Origin: Oligoflexus sp.
Lineage (GTDB): Bacteria; Bdellovibrionota_B; Oligoflexia; Oligoflexales; Oligoflexaceae
Reading direction: 5' to 3'
Length of the DNA: 14,994 nt
Assembly (NCBI GenBank): GCA_030151925.1
Contig: JASLCY010000521.1
Span: 1-14,994, forward strand
In this document: piece by piece, positions 1 through 5,998 of the stretch
Numbering within the stretch: position 1 is the stretch's first letter
Layout of the letters: the number at the start of each line of letters is the position of its first letter
Program-made: the position numbers and the translations under genes
The notes under the pieces: model-generated
What the model was told of the DNA's origin: nothing
Seen by the model: only the letters and a program-made list of their open reading frames with translations
Databases searched by the model: none

Positions 1-10
1 AGTTAATTTT

Positions 11-39
11 CAAAATACCGGCTCCCCTATGCGGGGAAG
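11..39 (-). terminator. weak candidate terminator after the UDG-like gene
   Basis: On the minus strand a short hairpin (four C:G pairs, then T:A and T:G, around a GCATA loop) lies at 22-39. It is followed by CCGGTATTTTG, a poor T-tract. It sits about 40 nt past the stop of the minus-strand gene ending at 78. The stem is short and the T-run interrupted, so it may not terminate efficiently. It could also serve a gene entering from the left edge. Confidence 0.3.
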
Positions 40-77
40 GTGGGGTGGATAGTGTCGATTGAGCGCATTAATCTTCT

Positions 78-701
78 TTAGACAGAAAGCACGTACTGCC
101 TGAATACGCTTTGGATTCGGTGTTTGGATTCTTCCCATTTAATATTTCTGTGACCGTTTGCCCCGCTTGGATGCGGAAAGCCGTGAAGTACGAAATGATG
201 CTGGTTCAGATCGCTGAAGTCCGAGATGGCTTTCGATACCACGTCCCCAAAGGGAATTATCAAGCAGCCCTTTTTTAAGGAAGCCAGGCGCTCAAAATTC
301 TTTTCCATGGCCGCATAGAGGAGTTCATGGCTCCACGGTTTAGGCGTGCCACTCCAATTCCTGCCGTTATACGAGACGGTATCGTAGATTAAGGAAGCTA
401 TATAAACCCTTTTGGAAAAACGCGGGTCGACAAAGAGCGAGTCCTTATCTTCCAATCCAAAATGCTCTGATATACCGACCCAGTCGAACCACTTAAACAT
501 GTTCGATCTCATGGCGCCGTCGAAAGCCGCTTCCCTTGCACTTTTAGATGTATGCAAAAGACCGTGCTCTTTCTCGCTCGGGGTCAATCCAAACAAGATT
601 ATTTCGGTCTCACGATGGGGTGACGTCAACCGTTTGGGGTATTTCCGAATTGTGATGCTTTGCGGTGCCATGGGGTTTACTTCAGAAGAGATGGGTTTCA
701 T
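78..701 (-). CDS. uracil-DNA glycosylase superfamily-like protein
   Basis: The 207-aa product has two sequence signatures of the uracil-DNA glycosylase fold in the right order. An N-terminal strand-loop reads IILFGLTPS (residues 34-42), in the place of the GxNPG/GQDPY motif. A C-terminal HPSGANGHR (177-185) stands where these enzymes carry the HPS-type loop that inserts into DNA. Family knowledge would predict removal of uracil or a related base from DNA, but the canonical catalytic Asp or Asn motif is not exact, so substrate and even activity are uncertain. There is no signal peptide or membrane segment. The start is weakly supported: only TTAAGAA precedes ATG 701, and Met11 is an alternative. 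The gene lies 62 nt downstream of the GNAT gene on the same strand, possibly in one transcript. The region is more AT-rich than the rest of the window. Confidence 0.55.
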   Translation of the reverse strand: MKPISSEVNPMAPQSITIRKYPKRLTSPHRETEIILFGLTPSEKEHGLLHTSKSAREAAFDGAMRSNMFKWFDWVGISEHFGLEDKDSLFVDPRFSKRVYIASLIYDTVSYNGRNWSGTPKPWSHELLYAAMEKNFERLASLKKGCLIIPFGDVVSKAISDFSDLNQHHFVLHGFPHPSGANGHRNIKWEESKHRIQSVFRQYVLSV

Positions 702-763
702 TTCTTAATTCGCCGCGCAGCTTACGAAGTTCGCGTTGCGGTTTAGGTTGATTGCACCGCTAT

Positions 764-1594
764 TTAGAAATTGTGGTGCGTTGAGTCGGAAACGGGTCGG
801 TAGCCTATCTTTTGATAGATGCTATTTGAGGTCGGATTTGAGAGGTCTGTGTAGAGAAAACAAAACTTACGGCCTTCGTCGAGCATCTTTTGGCTAAGTT
901 GGGCGACAAGGGCTGAAGCATAACCACAGCCGCGCAAGCTATTCGGTGTGTAAACCCAATTGATGCGGATGCCGGATGGAGTGGAGCCGCTCGCGCCAGC
1001 CATGGAAACCGGTTCGCCGTCTACGATCCAAAAATAGCGCGAACGTGATTTGATCGCGTGGGCTGCATAATCGCTCGCTCCGGATCCATCCCCCATTCCA
1101 CAGTCGCGGATGAAGGAAGCAGACCATTCTTCCAGGAGGGTTTGATCATTTTGGTTAACGACACGCATTTCGCCGGGCACGGGGAAGGGAATGATGACTT
1201 TTTCGAGCTGATAAATTCGTTGTTTTATAGTGGAGCGAATCGATGAGCCATGCAACGCCGTCCATTTCCTGGCGAAGGCGTCCGCTTCGGTATCGGGCCC
1301 AACGACGGCTTTAGGCAGCTCGGGGAGTTTTGAGACTTCGTCTACCAAGAGATCCAAAGCCTGATCTGGCCAATTGCTCAGACCGATGGGATGCGGCGAC
1401 GTCAGCCACGCAACGCCTTTGATTTTTCCCGATTCGATGAGAGCCCACAGATAGAACTTAGGATAGATTTCCGGCTGGTTTATCAGCGTATTGATAATCC
1501 CGATACCAAGGCAGTTCTGAGCTTCGTTCTGACAAAGAAAGTGGAAAACCTGGTCACGGAATTCGGAGGCGTCTGAATATAATCGCAGATCCAT
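764..1594 (-). CDS. GNAT family N-acetyltransferase
   Basis: The 276-aa product has a C-terminal GNAT fold. Residues 212-226 (NWVYTPNSLRGCGYA) form the beta4/alpha3 acetyl-CoA pyrophosphate loop with the R-G-x-G-x-A pattern. Residues 249-267 (YTDL-SNPTSNSIYQKIGYRPV) form the beta5/alpha4 end typical of FR47-like acetyltransferases. The first 130 residues are a separate domain with no motif I recognise, probably a degenerate second GNAT half. The acceptor substrate cannot be told. The start is well set: GGAGG at 1601-1605 lies six bases before ATG. A terminator stem ends only about 8 nt upstream of that ribosome binding site. There is no room for an independent promoter, so expression probably depends on read-through or on a start inside the repeat. 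Confidence 0.8.
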   Translation of the reverse strand: MDLRLYSDASEFRDQVFHFLCQNEAQNCLGIGIINTLINQPEIYPKFYLWALIESGKIKGVAWLTSPHPIGLSNWPDQALDLLVDEVSKLPELPKAVVGPDTEADAFARKWTALHGSSIRSTIKQRIYQLEKVIIPFPVPGEMRVVNQNDQTLLEEWSASFIRDCGMGDGSGASDYAAHAIKSRSRYFWIVDGEPVSMAGASGSTPSGIRINWVYTPNSLRGCGYASALVAQLSQKMLDEGRKFCFLYTDLSNPTSNSIYQKIGYRPVSDSTHHNF

Positions 1595-1613
1595 GGCTAT
1601 CCTCCGAAAGTGG

Positions 1614-1653
1614 AAAAATCAAAACCCCCGGACAGCTGCTCGTCATCCGGGGG
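1614..1653 (-). terminator. duplicated tRNA terminator upstream of the GNAT gene
   Basis: An 8-bp perfect G/C stem (1625-1632 with 1646-1653) is followed on the minus strand by TTTTGATTTTT. It is nearly identical to the terminator behind the intact tRNA, including its loop (one base change). The outer A:T pairs present in the intact copy are lost here. It faces the GNAT gene and would attenuate any transcript entering it. Confidence 0.75.
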
Positions 1654-1657
1654 ATGA

Positions 1658-1718
1658 TGGTGAGGGCTACAACATTCGAACTTGTGACCCCCTGCTTATA
1701 AGGCAGGAGCTCTAACCA
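1658..1718 (-). pseudogene. tRNA-Val remnant (3' part only)
   Basis: On the minus strand the block keeps a tRNA anticodon stem (CCTGC/GCAGG), a T loop TTCGAAT, the acceptor 3' strand AGCCCTC and an encoded ACCA. The anticodon position reads TAT rather than TAC. Upstream of the D loop the sequence diverges completely: the expected acceptor 5' strand (AAATGTT) cannot pair with AGCCCTC, and the D stem 5' strand (AGAT) cannot pair with GAGC. The conserved 53:61 pair is G:G. It therefore cannot fold as a tRNA and is not called as tRNA-Ile. Confidence 0.85.
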
Positions 1719-1780
1719 TCTATCTATAACATTTTCTAGAGCACATTAAATTATCAAATGAATACAAGCAGATGCACGAC

Positions 1781-1879
1781 ATGTCGACATAATTCAATTT
1801 TGTCGACATATTTGGAATATATGTCGATGGCGTCGAGGTAAGACGAAAATATATCGACAAAATTGAATTATGTCGACAT
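1781..1879 (+). promoter_or_regulatory. large inverted-repeat operator upstream of fic
   Basis: Two 33-base arms (1781-1813 and 1847-1879) are inverted copies with a single mismatch (1807/1853), separated by 33 bases. Each arm carries two 8-bp TGTCGACA-like palindromes about 19 bases apart: at 1782-1789 and 1801-1808 in the left arm, at 1871-1878 and as TATCGACA at 1852-1859 in the right arm. The spacer adds ATGTCGAT (1821-1828) and CGTCGAGG (1831-1838). Further TCGA words occur at about 1893-1907, just before the fic ribosome binding site. Regular spacing of palindromic sites just upstream of a gene with a C-terminal winged-helix-like segment suggests an autoregulatory operator. I could not place a convincing -35/-10 pair within it. 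Confidence 0.65.
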
Positions 1880-1927
1880 ATCAAGAAAAAAGCTCGATTC
1901 TATCGATATAGATATTGGGAGAATTTT

Positions 1928-3037
1928 ATGAGCGCTTTTGGTGCCGCACAGCCCTATAACGATCTGCCAGATCTCCCGCCAAAGATGGATATCGAAACAA
2001 AACAGGTTCTCAAGAAATGCATAGAGGCGCGTGCCGCGCTTGAGGGACTGCGTATAGCTGGTGATCTCATACCAAACCAGGCGATGCTCATAAATATCAT
2101 TCCGATCCTGGAAGCAAAAGACAGCTCTGAGATTGAAAATATCGTGACTACGACAGATCACCTCTTCCAATATGCGGATCATGAAGATCTTGCCACCGAT
2201 GATGCCACGAAAGAGGCCTTGCGCTATCGCAGGGCTTTGCAGAAAGGTTTTCTTGCCATCCAAAAGAGGCCCTTAAGCACGTCTACAGCTGTCGATATTT
2301 GCACGGCGATCCAAGACAAGGCCATGGATATAAGAAAGGTGCCGGGAACGGCTTTGGCAAAAGGTAAAAGCAAGGAGGTAATTTATACACCTCCGGATCA
2401 GGAAAGCGTGATTCGAAACAAGCTGGGGAATTTGGAAAAATTTCTCCATGAGAATTCAGATTATGATCCACTGGTGAAAATGGCTGTCGGGCACTATCAA
2501 TTCGAGGCTATTCACCCCTTTACCGATGGAAACGGCAGGACCGGACGGATCATCAATATTCTCTATCTCGTAAGCGAAGGTCTGCTTAGCTTGCCTATCC
2601 TCTATCTAAGCCGATACATTAACAGGAATAGATCGGAATATTACGAGCGACTTTTGGCTGTCACGACGCGGCAGGAATGGGAGGCGTGGCTGCTTTTCAT
2701 GCTGGAGGGAATAGCTGTTACTGCGAGATGGACAAGCGATAAGATCATGGCGATACGAAGCCTCAATGAAGATACTCGTCGATATGTGAAGGACCAGCTT
2801 CCCAAGATATATCGTCACGAATTGGTTGATATCATATTCGTTCAACCCTACTGCCGAATTCAGAATCTTGTTGATGAGGATATTGCTCAGCGGGAGACTG
2901 CAGCACAATATTTGAAGAAATTATGTGAGATCGGAGTGCTTAAGGAATTGAAGGTCGGGAGGGAAAAGCTGTTTATTCATCCGAAATTGATGGAACTCGT
3001 GAAGAGCGATGAAAATTCCTTTTCCCGATATGAGTGA
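1928..3037 (+). CDS. fic: class II Fic protein adenylyltransferase (SoFic-like)
   Basis: The 369-aa product has the full Fic core HPFTDGNGRTGR at residues 196-207 (His196 as general base; GNGR for the nucleotide phosphates). This predicts transfer of AMP from ATP to Ser, Thr or Tyr of a target protein in the cytoplasm. An N-terminal Fic_N domain begins near residue 11. It carries the intramolecular inhibitory motif SSEIEN (66-71, pattern S/T-x-x-x-E-G/N; Glu70 would block ATP binding). This makes it class II, like Shewanella SoFic, which it matches in layout and length. Residues 310-355 resemble the C-terminal winged helix of these proteins (RETAAQYLKKLCEIGVL followed by a GREKLF wing). GGGAGA at 1917-1922 supports the ATG. 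No antitoxin gene accompanies it. The operator upstream suggests self-control. The target is unknown. Confidence 0.93.
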   Translation: MSAFGAAQPYNDLPDLPPKMDIETKQVLKKCIEARAALEGLRIAGDLIPNQAMLINIIPILEAKDSSEIENIVTTTDHLFQYADHEDLATDDATKEALRYRRALQKGFLAIQKRPLSTSTAVDICTAIQDKAMDIRKVPGTALAKGKSKEVIYTPPDQESVIRNKLGNLEKFLHENSDYDPLVKMAVGHYQFEAIHPFTDGNGRTGRIINILYLVSEGLLSLPILYLSRYINRNRSEYYERLLAVTTRQEWEAWLLFMLEGIAVTARWTSDKIMAIRSLNEDTRRYVKDQLPKIYRHELVDIIFVQPYCRIQNLVDEDIAQRETAAQYLKKLCEIGVLKELKVGREKLFIHPKLMELVKSDENSFSRYE

Positions 3038-3066
3038 TGCTGAAGCCAGTTGCTGGAAAATCGTAT

Positions 3067-3173
3067 GAAAAATCAAAACCCCCGGACAACTGCTCGTCAT
3101 CCGGGGGTTTGATGGTGGGGGCTGAGAGATTCGAACTCACGACCCCCTGCTTGTAAGGCAGGTGCTCTAACCA
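3067..3173 (+). repeat. direct repeat copy 2 (within intact tRNA-Val and its terminator)
   Basis: This is the partner of the block at 1613-1718. Similarity runs from just beyond the terminator T-run through the 3' two-thirds of the tRNA and stops in the D loop. Here it is part of a complete tRNA gene, so this end would be the restored target site. Confidence 0.85.
3068..3110 (-). terminator. rho-independent terminator of tRNA-Val
   Basis: On the minus strand an 11-bp stem (3076-3086 with 3100-3110: three A:T pairs then CCCCCGGA/TCCGGGGG) directly follows the tRNA CCA end. It is followed by TTTTGATTTTT. It may act weakly in both directions, since fic ends at 3037 on the other strand and has no other visible terminator. 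Confidence 0.85.
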
Positions 3174-3189
3174 ACTGAGCTAAGCCCCC
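3113..3189 (-). tRNA. tRNA-Val, anticodon TAC
   Basis: This is a complete 77-nt cloverleaf. The acceptor is GGGGGCT/AGCCCCC, with discriminator A and genome-encoded CCA. The D stem is GCTC/GAGC with loop AGTTGGTTA. The anticodon stem is CCTGC/GCAGG with loop CTTACAA, anticodon TAC, reading GUA (Val). The T arm GTGAG-TTCGAAT-CTCTC has a T:T mismatch at 50:64, where many tRNAs have a pair. It is a single gene with its own promoter upstream and a strong terminator after it. A small hairpin CTGCT-GCAA-AGCAG (3196-3209) sits in the leader just before the mature 5' end. Confidence 0.95.
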
Positions 3190-3218
3190 ATCGTTCTGCT
3201 TTGCAGCAGCGAGTTGGA

Positions 3219-3247
3219 TGTATCTCAAAATTCCAAAATGCTGTCAA
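3219..3247 (-). promoter_or_regulatory. sigma70-type promoter of tRNA-Val
   Basis: On the minus strand a perfect -35 TTGACA (3242-3247) is followed by a 17-base spacer and a weak -10 GATACA (3219-3224). This puts the start roughly 23 nt before the mature tRNA. The -35 lies only 8 nt past the mtnA stop codon, so the tRNA is transcribed independently of mtnA. Confidence 0.6.
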
Positions 3248-3254
3248 CGCTCGA

Positions 3255-4301
3255 TCAGTTCTCTTGGAAAAGTTTTTGAATTGCAGGTCCAAACGGCTTC
3301 TCGAGTATGCCAAATTCTGTGATTAAGCCGCTAATCAGCTCATTGGGCGTCACATCGAAAGATGGATTGCGCGCATCGGATTTCGCGGGCGCCACCAGAA
3401 TTCCGGCGTGTTCCAGGATCTCCTTCGCCGAACGCATCTCGATCGGAATCTGATCTCCATGCAAAACTTTCGGATCAAACGTACTGCGCGGGGCCGCGAT
3501 GTAGAACGGCACATTATGATGCTTGGCGACGATAGCCAGGGAGTACGTCCCCACCTTATTCGCCGTATCCCCATTCGCAGCGATACGATCCGCACCCACC
3601 ACAACCAAATCCACACGTTCATGCTTCATCAAATAGGCCGCAGCCGAATCGACTTGGATAGAATGAGGGATACCTTCAGCCGTCAATTCGAAGGCCGTCA
3701 AACGCGATCCCTGCAAATAAGGCCTCGTCTCGTCGACATAGACGTGTTCGATGAGGCCTTGCGAGTGGAGAGCACGGATGACGCCGAGCGCCGTGCCGTA
3801 ACCCGCCGTCGCGAGTGAACCCGTATTGCAGTGCGTGAGCACACGCAGCTTCTTGCCCTTCGCGAGCTTCGCGCCGTTCGCGCCGATCGCCATGCAAGTC
3901 GCGAGATCCGCTGCCTCCAGATCGTTCGCGAACTGCAGAATATGGGCTTTTACCGCTTCAAACGGCGTCGCGTCCTGCCAGGAATCCGCCAGCTGGCGAA
4001 CCGCGTGCAAGGCGTTGAACAGGTTTACCGCAGTGGGGCGCGTCGCCTGCATGCGTTTGCAATTCTCGAAGAAGCGATCCTTGTAGAGCTTCCAGTTCGC
4101 CGTATTCGCATGCAGAGTGTCGAGATAGAGGCCGTAGGCCGCAGCGGTCGCGATCGCGGGAGCGCCGCGGACCGTCATGTTTTCAATGGATTGGGCGACG
4201 TCTTCGAGCGTCTTGCACTGGATCCAGATCTCTTCGTGCGGAAGACGTTTCTGATCGATGAGCCGGAGAGTATCGGTGGCGAAGGACATGGCCGTATACA
4301 T
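3255..4301 (-). CDS. mtnA: methylthioribose-1-phosphate isomerase
   Basis: The enzyme converts 5-methylthioribose 1-phosphate to 5-methylthioribulose 1-phosphate, an early step of methionine salvage. It belongs to the eIF2B-alpha/beta/delta-related sugar isomerases. Diagnostic blocks are NMTVRGAPAIATAAAYG (41-57), THCNTGSLAT (156-165) and VDETRPYLQGSRLTAFEL (189-206). VVVGADRIAANGDTANKVGT lies at 233-252. The expected catalytic pair is Cys158 and Asp238, at nearly the positions known for Bacillus MtnA. The 348-aa length is normal. An upstream GTG at 4334 would add 11 residues, but AAGGGG (4311-4316) lies nine bases before ATG 4301, which also matches the family N-terminus. No other salvage gene (mtnK, mtnB or similar) is next to it. 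Confidence 0.95.
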   Translation of the reverse strand: MYTAMSFATDTLRLIDQKRLPHEEIWIQCKTLEDVAQSIENMTVRGAPAIATAAAYGLYLDTLHANTANWKLYKDRFFENCKRMQATRPTAVNLFNALHAVRQLADSWQDATPFEAVKAHILQFANDLEAADLATCMAIGANGAKLAKGKKLRVLTHCNTGSLATAGYGTALGVIRALHSQGLIEHVYVDETRPYLQGSRLTAFELTAEGIPHSIQVDSAAAYLMKHERVDLVVVGADRIAANGDTANKVGTYSLAIVAKHHNVPFYIAAPRSTFDPKVLHGDQIPIEMRSAKEILEHAGILVAPAKSDARNPSFDVTPNELISGLITEFGILEKPFGPAIQKLFQEN

Positions 4302-4313
4302 AAATGGGCGCCC

Positions 4314-4342
4314 CTTATAGAAGGATGCGCCCACAATATCAA
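4314..4342 (-). promoter_or_regulatory. sigma70-type promoter of mtnA, overlapping its ribosome binding site
   Basis: Minus-strand TTGATA (4337-4342), 17-base spacer, TATAAG (4314-4319): five of six at each box. A start site about seven bases on would fall near 4307, giving an mRNA with only a few untranslated bases before ATG 4301. The -10 shares bases with the AAGGGG ribosome binding site, so a transcript from here would lack it. Confidence 0.45.
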
Positions 4343-4392
4343 TTTATGCCGAAATCTCAAGGTATCCCTGAAGTTTTTCCAGGGACGACCGC

Positions 4393-5988
4393 TTAATCCT
4401 CTTCGTCGTCCGCGACATGGGAGTGAGGCTGGCCGCCGCCCTGGAGATTCCAGGAATCGCCGGCGATATGCGAGACTTCCGAGACGGGCTGAACGCCGGA
4501 TATAGCTTGAGGCTTGGCTTTCGCCTCTTTCTTGTGCCGGCGGCTCTCATTATCCCAATCATCGTCGCCGTCGACCTCGTCGTGATCGACGGCGGTGTCT
4601 TTGGCCTTCGACTTGCCCCAGCTGAAGAAGCTCTTCTTGCGCTTCACTTCCACGTTCTGCGGAATCACTTCCGAGAGACGCGCGACGGTCGACATGTCCT
4701 CATTGTCTTCCGGCTCGACCTCCTTGGTCTTGCCTTTAGTCTGATGCTTCGACTTCACGGCTTTCGGAGCCGGCTTCTCTTTGTCTTTCTTCTTCTGGAT
4801 GACGGAGACGTCCGAGGTGAAGTCCTCGTCGGCTTCCTCTTCCTTGAGATTCCATGCGGCTCCGGTGAGAGGCGCCGCGTCGGAAACCGGATGCTCGCTC
4901 GCCGCGACCGACGAGATCTCGCTGATCGGAGCCGGCTCGGGGCGGCGAGGGGGTTCTGCCGCCTTCGCTGCTGGAGGAGGAGCCGGTGATTTCATCGCTG
5001 GGGCCGGCGTGGGAGCCGGTGCAGGAGTGGTCTTGGGGATCGGCGCTGGCGCCGCTTTCTTCGCTACCGGCGCAGGAGCCGGCGCTTTGGGCTGAGGCTT
5101 GGGAGCCTCACGAGTCGCCGGCTGAGCATAGGACTCATGGCCGTCGTCATCGTCTTCATCCTCGTAAGAGGCCGAAGAGCGGCCGCGCGAGCTCACGCGG
5201 GTCATGGTCGAGGTGTTGTCGTAGCCGCCGCCGTTGTCGTCGCCGCCGTCTTCCGATTCAAGCGACTCGCCCAGCTTCTTCATGCGCAGGCCGCGAGCGA
5301 TGCGGACGAAGATGAGGAGGAGCAGAAGAGCGCCGATGCCGCCGCCCACATAATAGTAGGTGGTGAAGCGTTCTGCGGGCGCCGTCTCGAGTTTCGCGCT
5401 TTGGATCGAGGTATACGCGGTCGTCAGGGCCGGAGAGTTCTCCTGCTCGAAGTTCTTCGCGATATCCATATAGGTGATGAGGAAGTGGTCGGTCGCCGAG
5501 GAGATGAGCACGTGCATCGCCATGATAGGCAGGGCGTCGTAGGTCATCTCCGAATAATAGAGGAAGCCTTCCGCGCCGCTGGCGAGCTGGACCCGCTCCG
5601 CGCTGCGGATGTTGTAGTTCGAGATGCGGTTCGAGGCCGGGAACTTCTCCATGAGGTCTTTCTTGAAGTTCTCCTTGGTCTGATCGTCCATCGGCAGGCC
5701 TTCCGCGATGCGCATGATGCGGATGTTGCCCCGATAAACGGTCACGCCGGGCTTTTCCTCAGGCTTCGGGCCTTGGAACACGACCGCGGTGCCGCCGCCT
5801 TCCCTCTGCACTTCCCAACCGGTCGGCGGGACGATGCTGAAGCCCGTGCCCGGGATATCGATCGCCTCGCCGTTCGCGACGAAGTTGTTGGGCGATGCGG
5901 CGGGCACCGGGGGAGGCGCGCCGGGGCCTTCCGCCAGGCCTTGGCCGGCGAGGAGGCTCAAACTCAGAGCGAGTAATAAACGTTTCAT
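4393..5988 (-). CDS. exported/membrane-anchored protein with Pro/Ala-rich acidic tail, unknown function
   Basis: I do not recognise this 531-aa protein. In order it has: a signal peptide (MKRLLLALSLSLLAGQGLA, cleavage near residue 19); a periplasmic domain of about 40-200 with a PsbP/DUF1795-like look (IPGTGFSIVPPTGWEV near its start); and one transmembrane helix at about 213-230. Basic ARGLRMKK follows, placing the remainder in the cytoplasm. The tail is low-complexity: acidic Asp/Glu runs (245-285), Pro/Ala/Lys (290-350), then Lys- and Asp-rich segments. A short motif recurs in it: SE-I/V at 356, 439 and 503, and A/S-WNL at 378-381 and 512-515. AAGGAG six bases before ATG 5988 overlaps the stop of the upstream TPR-like gene (10-nt gap), so the two are co-translated partners. 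An ATG 16 codons upstream is rejected for lack of these signals. Confidence 0.8.
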   Translation of the reverse strand: MKRLLLALSLSLLAGQGLAEGPGAPPPVPAASPNNFVANGEAIDIPGTGFSIVPPTGWEVQREGGGTAVVFQGPKPEEKPGVTVYRGNIRIMRIAEGLPMDDQTKENFKKDLMEKFPASNRISNYNIRSAERVQLASGAEGFLYYSEMTYDALPIMAMHVLISSATDHFLITYMDIAKNFEQENSPALTTAYTSIQSAKLETAPAERFTTYYYVGGGIGALLLLLIFVRIARGLRMKKLGESLESEDGGDDNGGGYDNTSTMTRVSSRGRSSASYEDEDDDDGHESYAQPATREAPKPQPKAPAPAPVAKKAAPAPIPKTTPAPAPTPAPAMKSPAPPPAAKAAEPPRRPEPAPISEISSVAASEHPVSDAAPLTGAAWNLKEEEADEDFTSDVSVIQKKKDKEKPAPKAVKSKHQTKGKTKEVEPEDNEDMSTVARLSEVIPQNVEVKRKKSFFSWGKSKAKDTAVDHDEVDGDDDWDNESRRHKKEAKAKPQAISGVQPVSEVSHIAGDSWNLQGGGQPHSHVADDEED

Positions 5989-5998
5989 CAGGTGCTCC

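Larger units (their letters stand above)
1613..1718 (+). repeat. direct repeat copy 1: tRNA-Val 3' part plus terminator
   Basis: This 106-base block aligns with 3067-3173 with about 12 substitutions and one gap (about 88 percent identity by hand count). It covers the tRNA terminator, the CCA end, acceptor 3' strand, T arm, anticodon arm and the end of the D arm. Similarity stops abruptly at 1718/3173, inside the D loop. That is what tRNA-targeted integration leaves behind. No integrase is visible. Confidence 0.85.
1613..3173. mobile_element. tRNA-flanked single-gene insertion carrying fic (putative)
   Basis: The interval between the two tRNA/terminator repeats (about 1.35 kb, 1719-3066) holds only the fic gene and its operator. 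It is AT-richer than the genes to its right and reads on the opposite strand to its neighbours. The intact tRNA stays at the right end next to its own promoter. The displaced 3' remnant lies at the left end beside the GNAT gene. This is the arrangement expected after insertion at a tRNA 3' end. With no integrase, the element is either a decayed island or was mobilised in trans. An alternative is tandem tRNA duplication with later capture of fic between the copies. Confidence 0.45.

Noticed and set aside
1658..1733. Functional tRNA-Ile(TAT)
   Set aside because: The acceptor and D-stem 5' strands cannot pair, the conserved 53:61 pair is broken, and no promoter precedes it.
1781..1880. Short CRISPR-like array from the repeated TGTCGACA words
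   Set aside because: The units are 8-base palindromes in an inverted arrangement with no uniform spacers, repeats of normal length or cas genes. An operator explains them better.
1928..3037. Fic as half of a Fic/antitoxin (FicT/FicA or Doc/Phd) pair
   Set aside because: No small open frame precedes or follows it, and the inhibitory motif is within the same chain.
4365..4385. Terminator between the TM gene and mtnA
   Set aside because: The 6-bp hairpin TCCCTG/CAGGGA has no T-run on either strand, so it is reported only as a stem.
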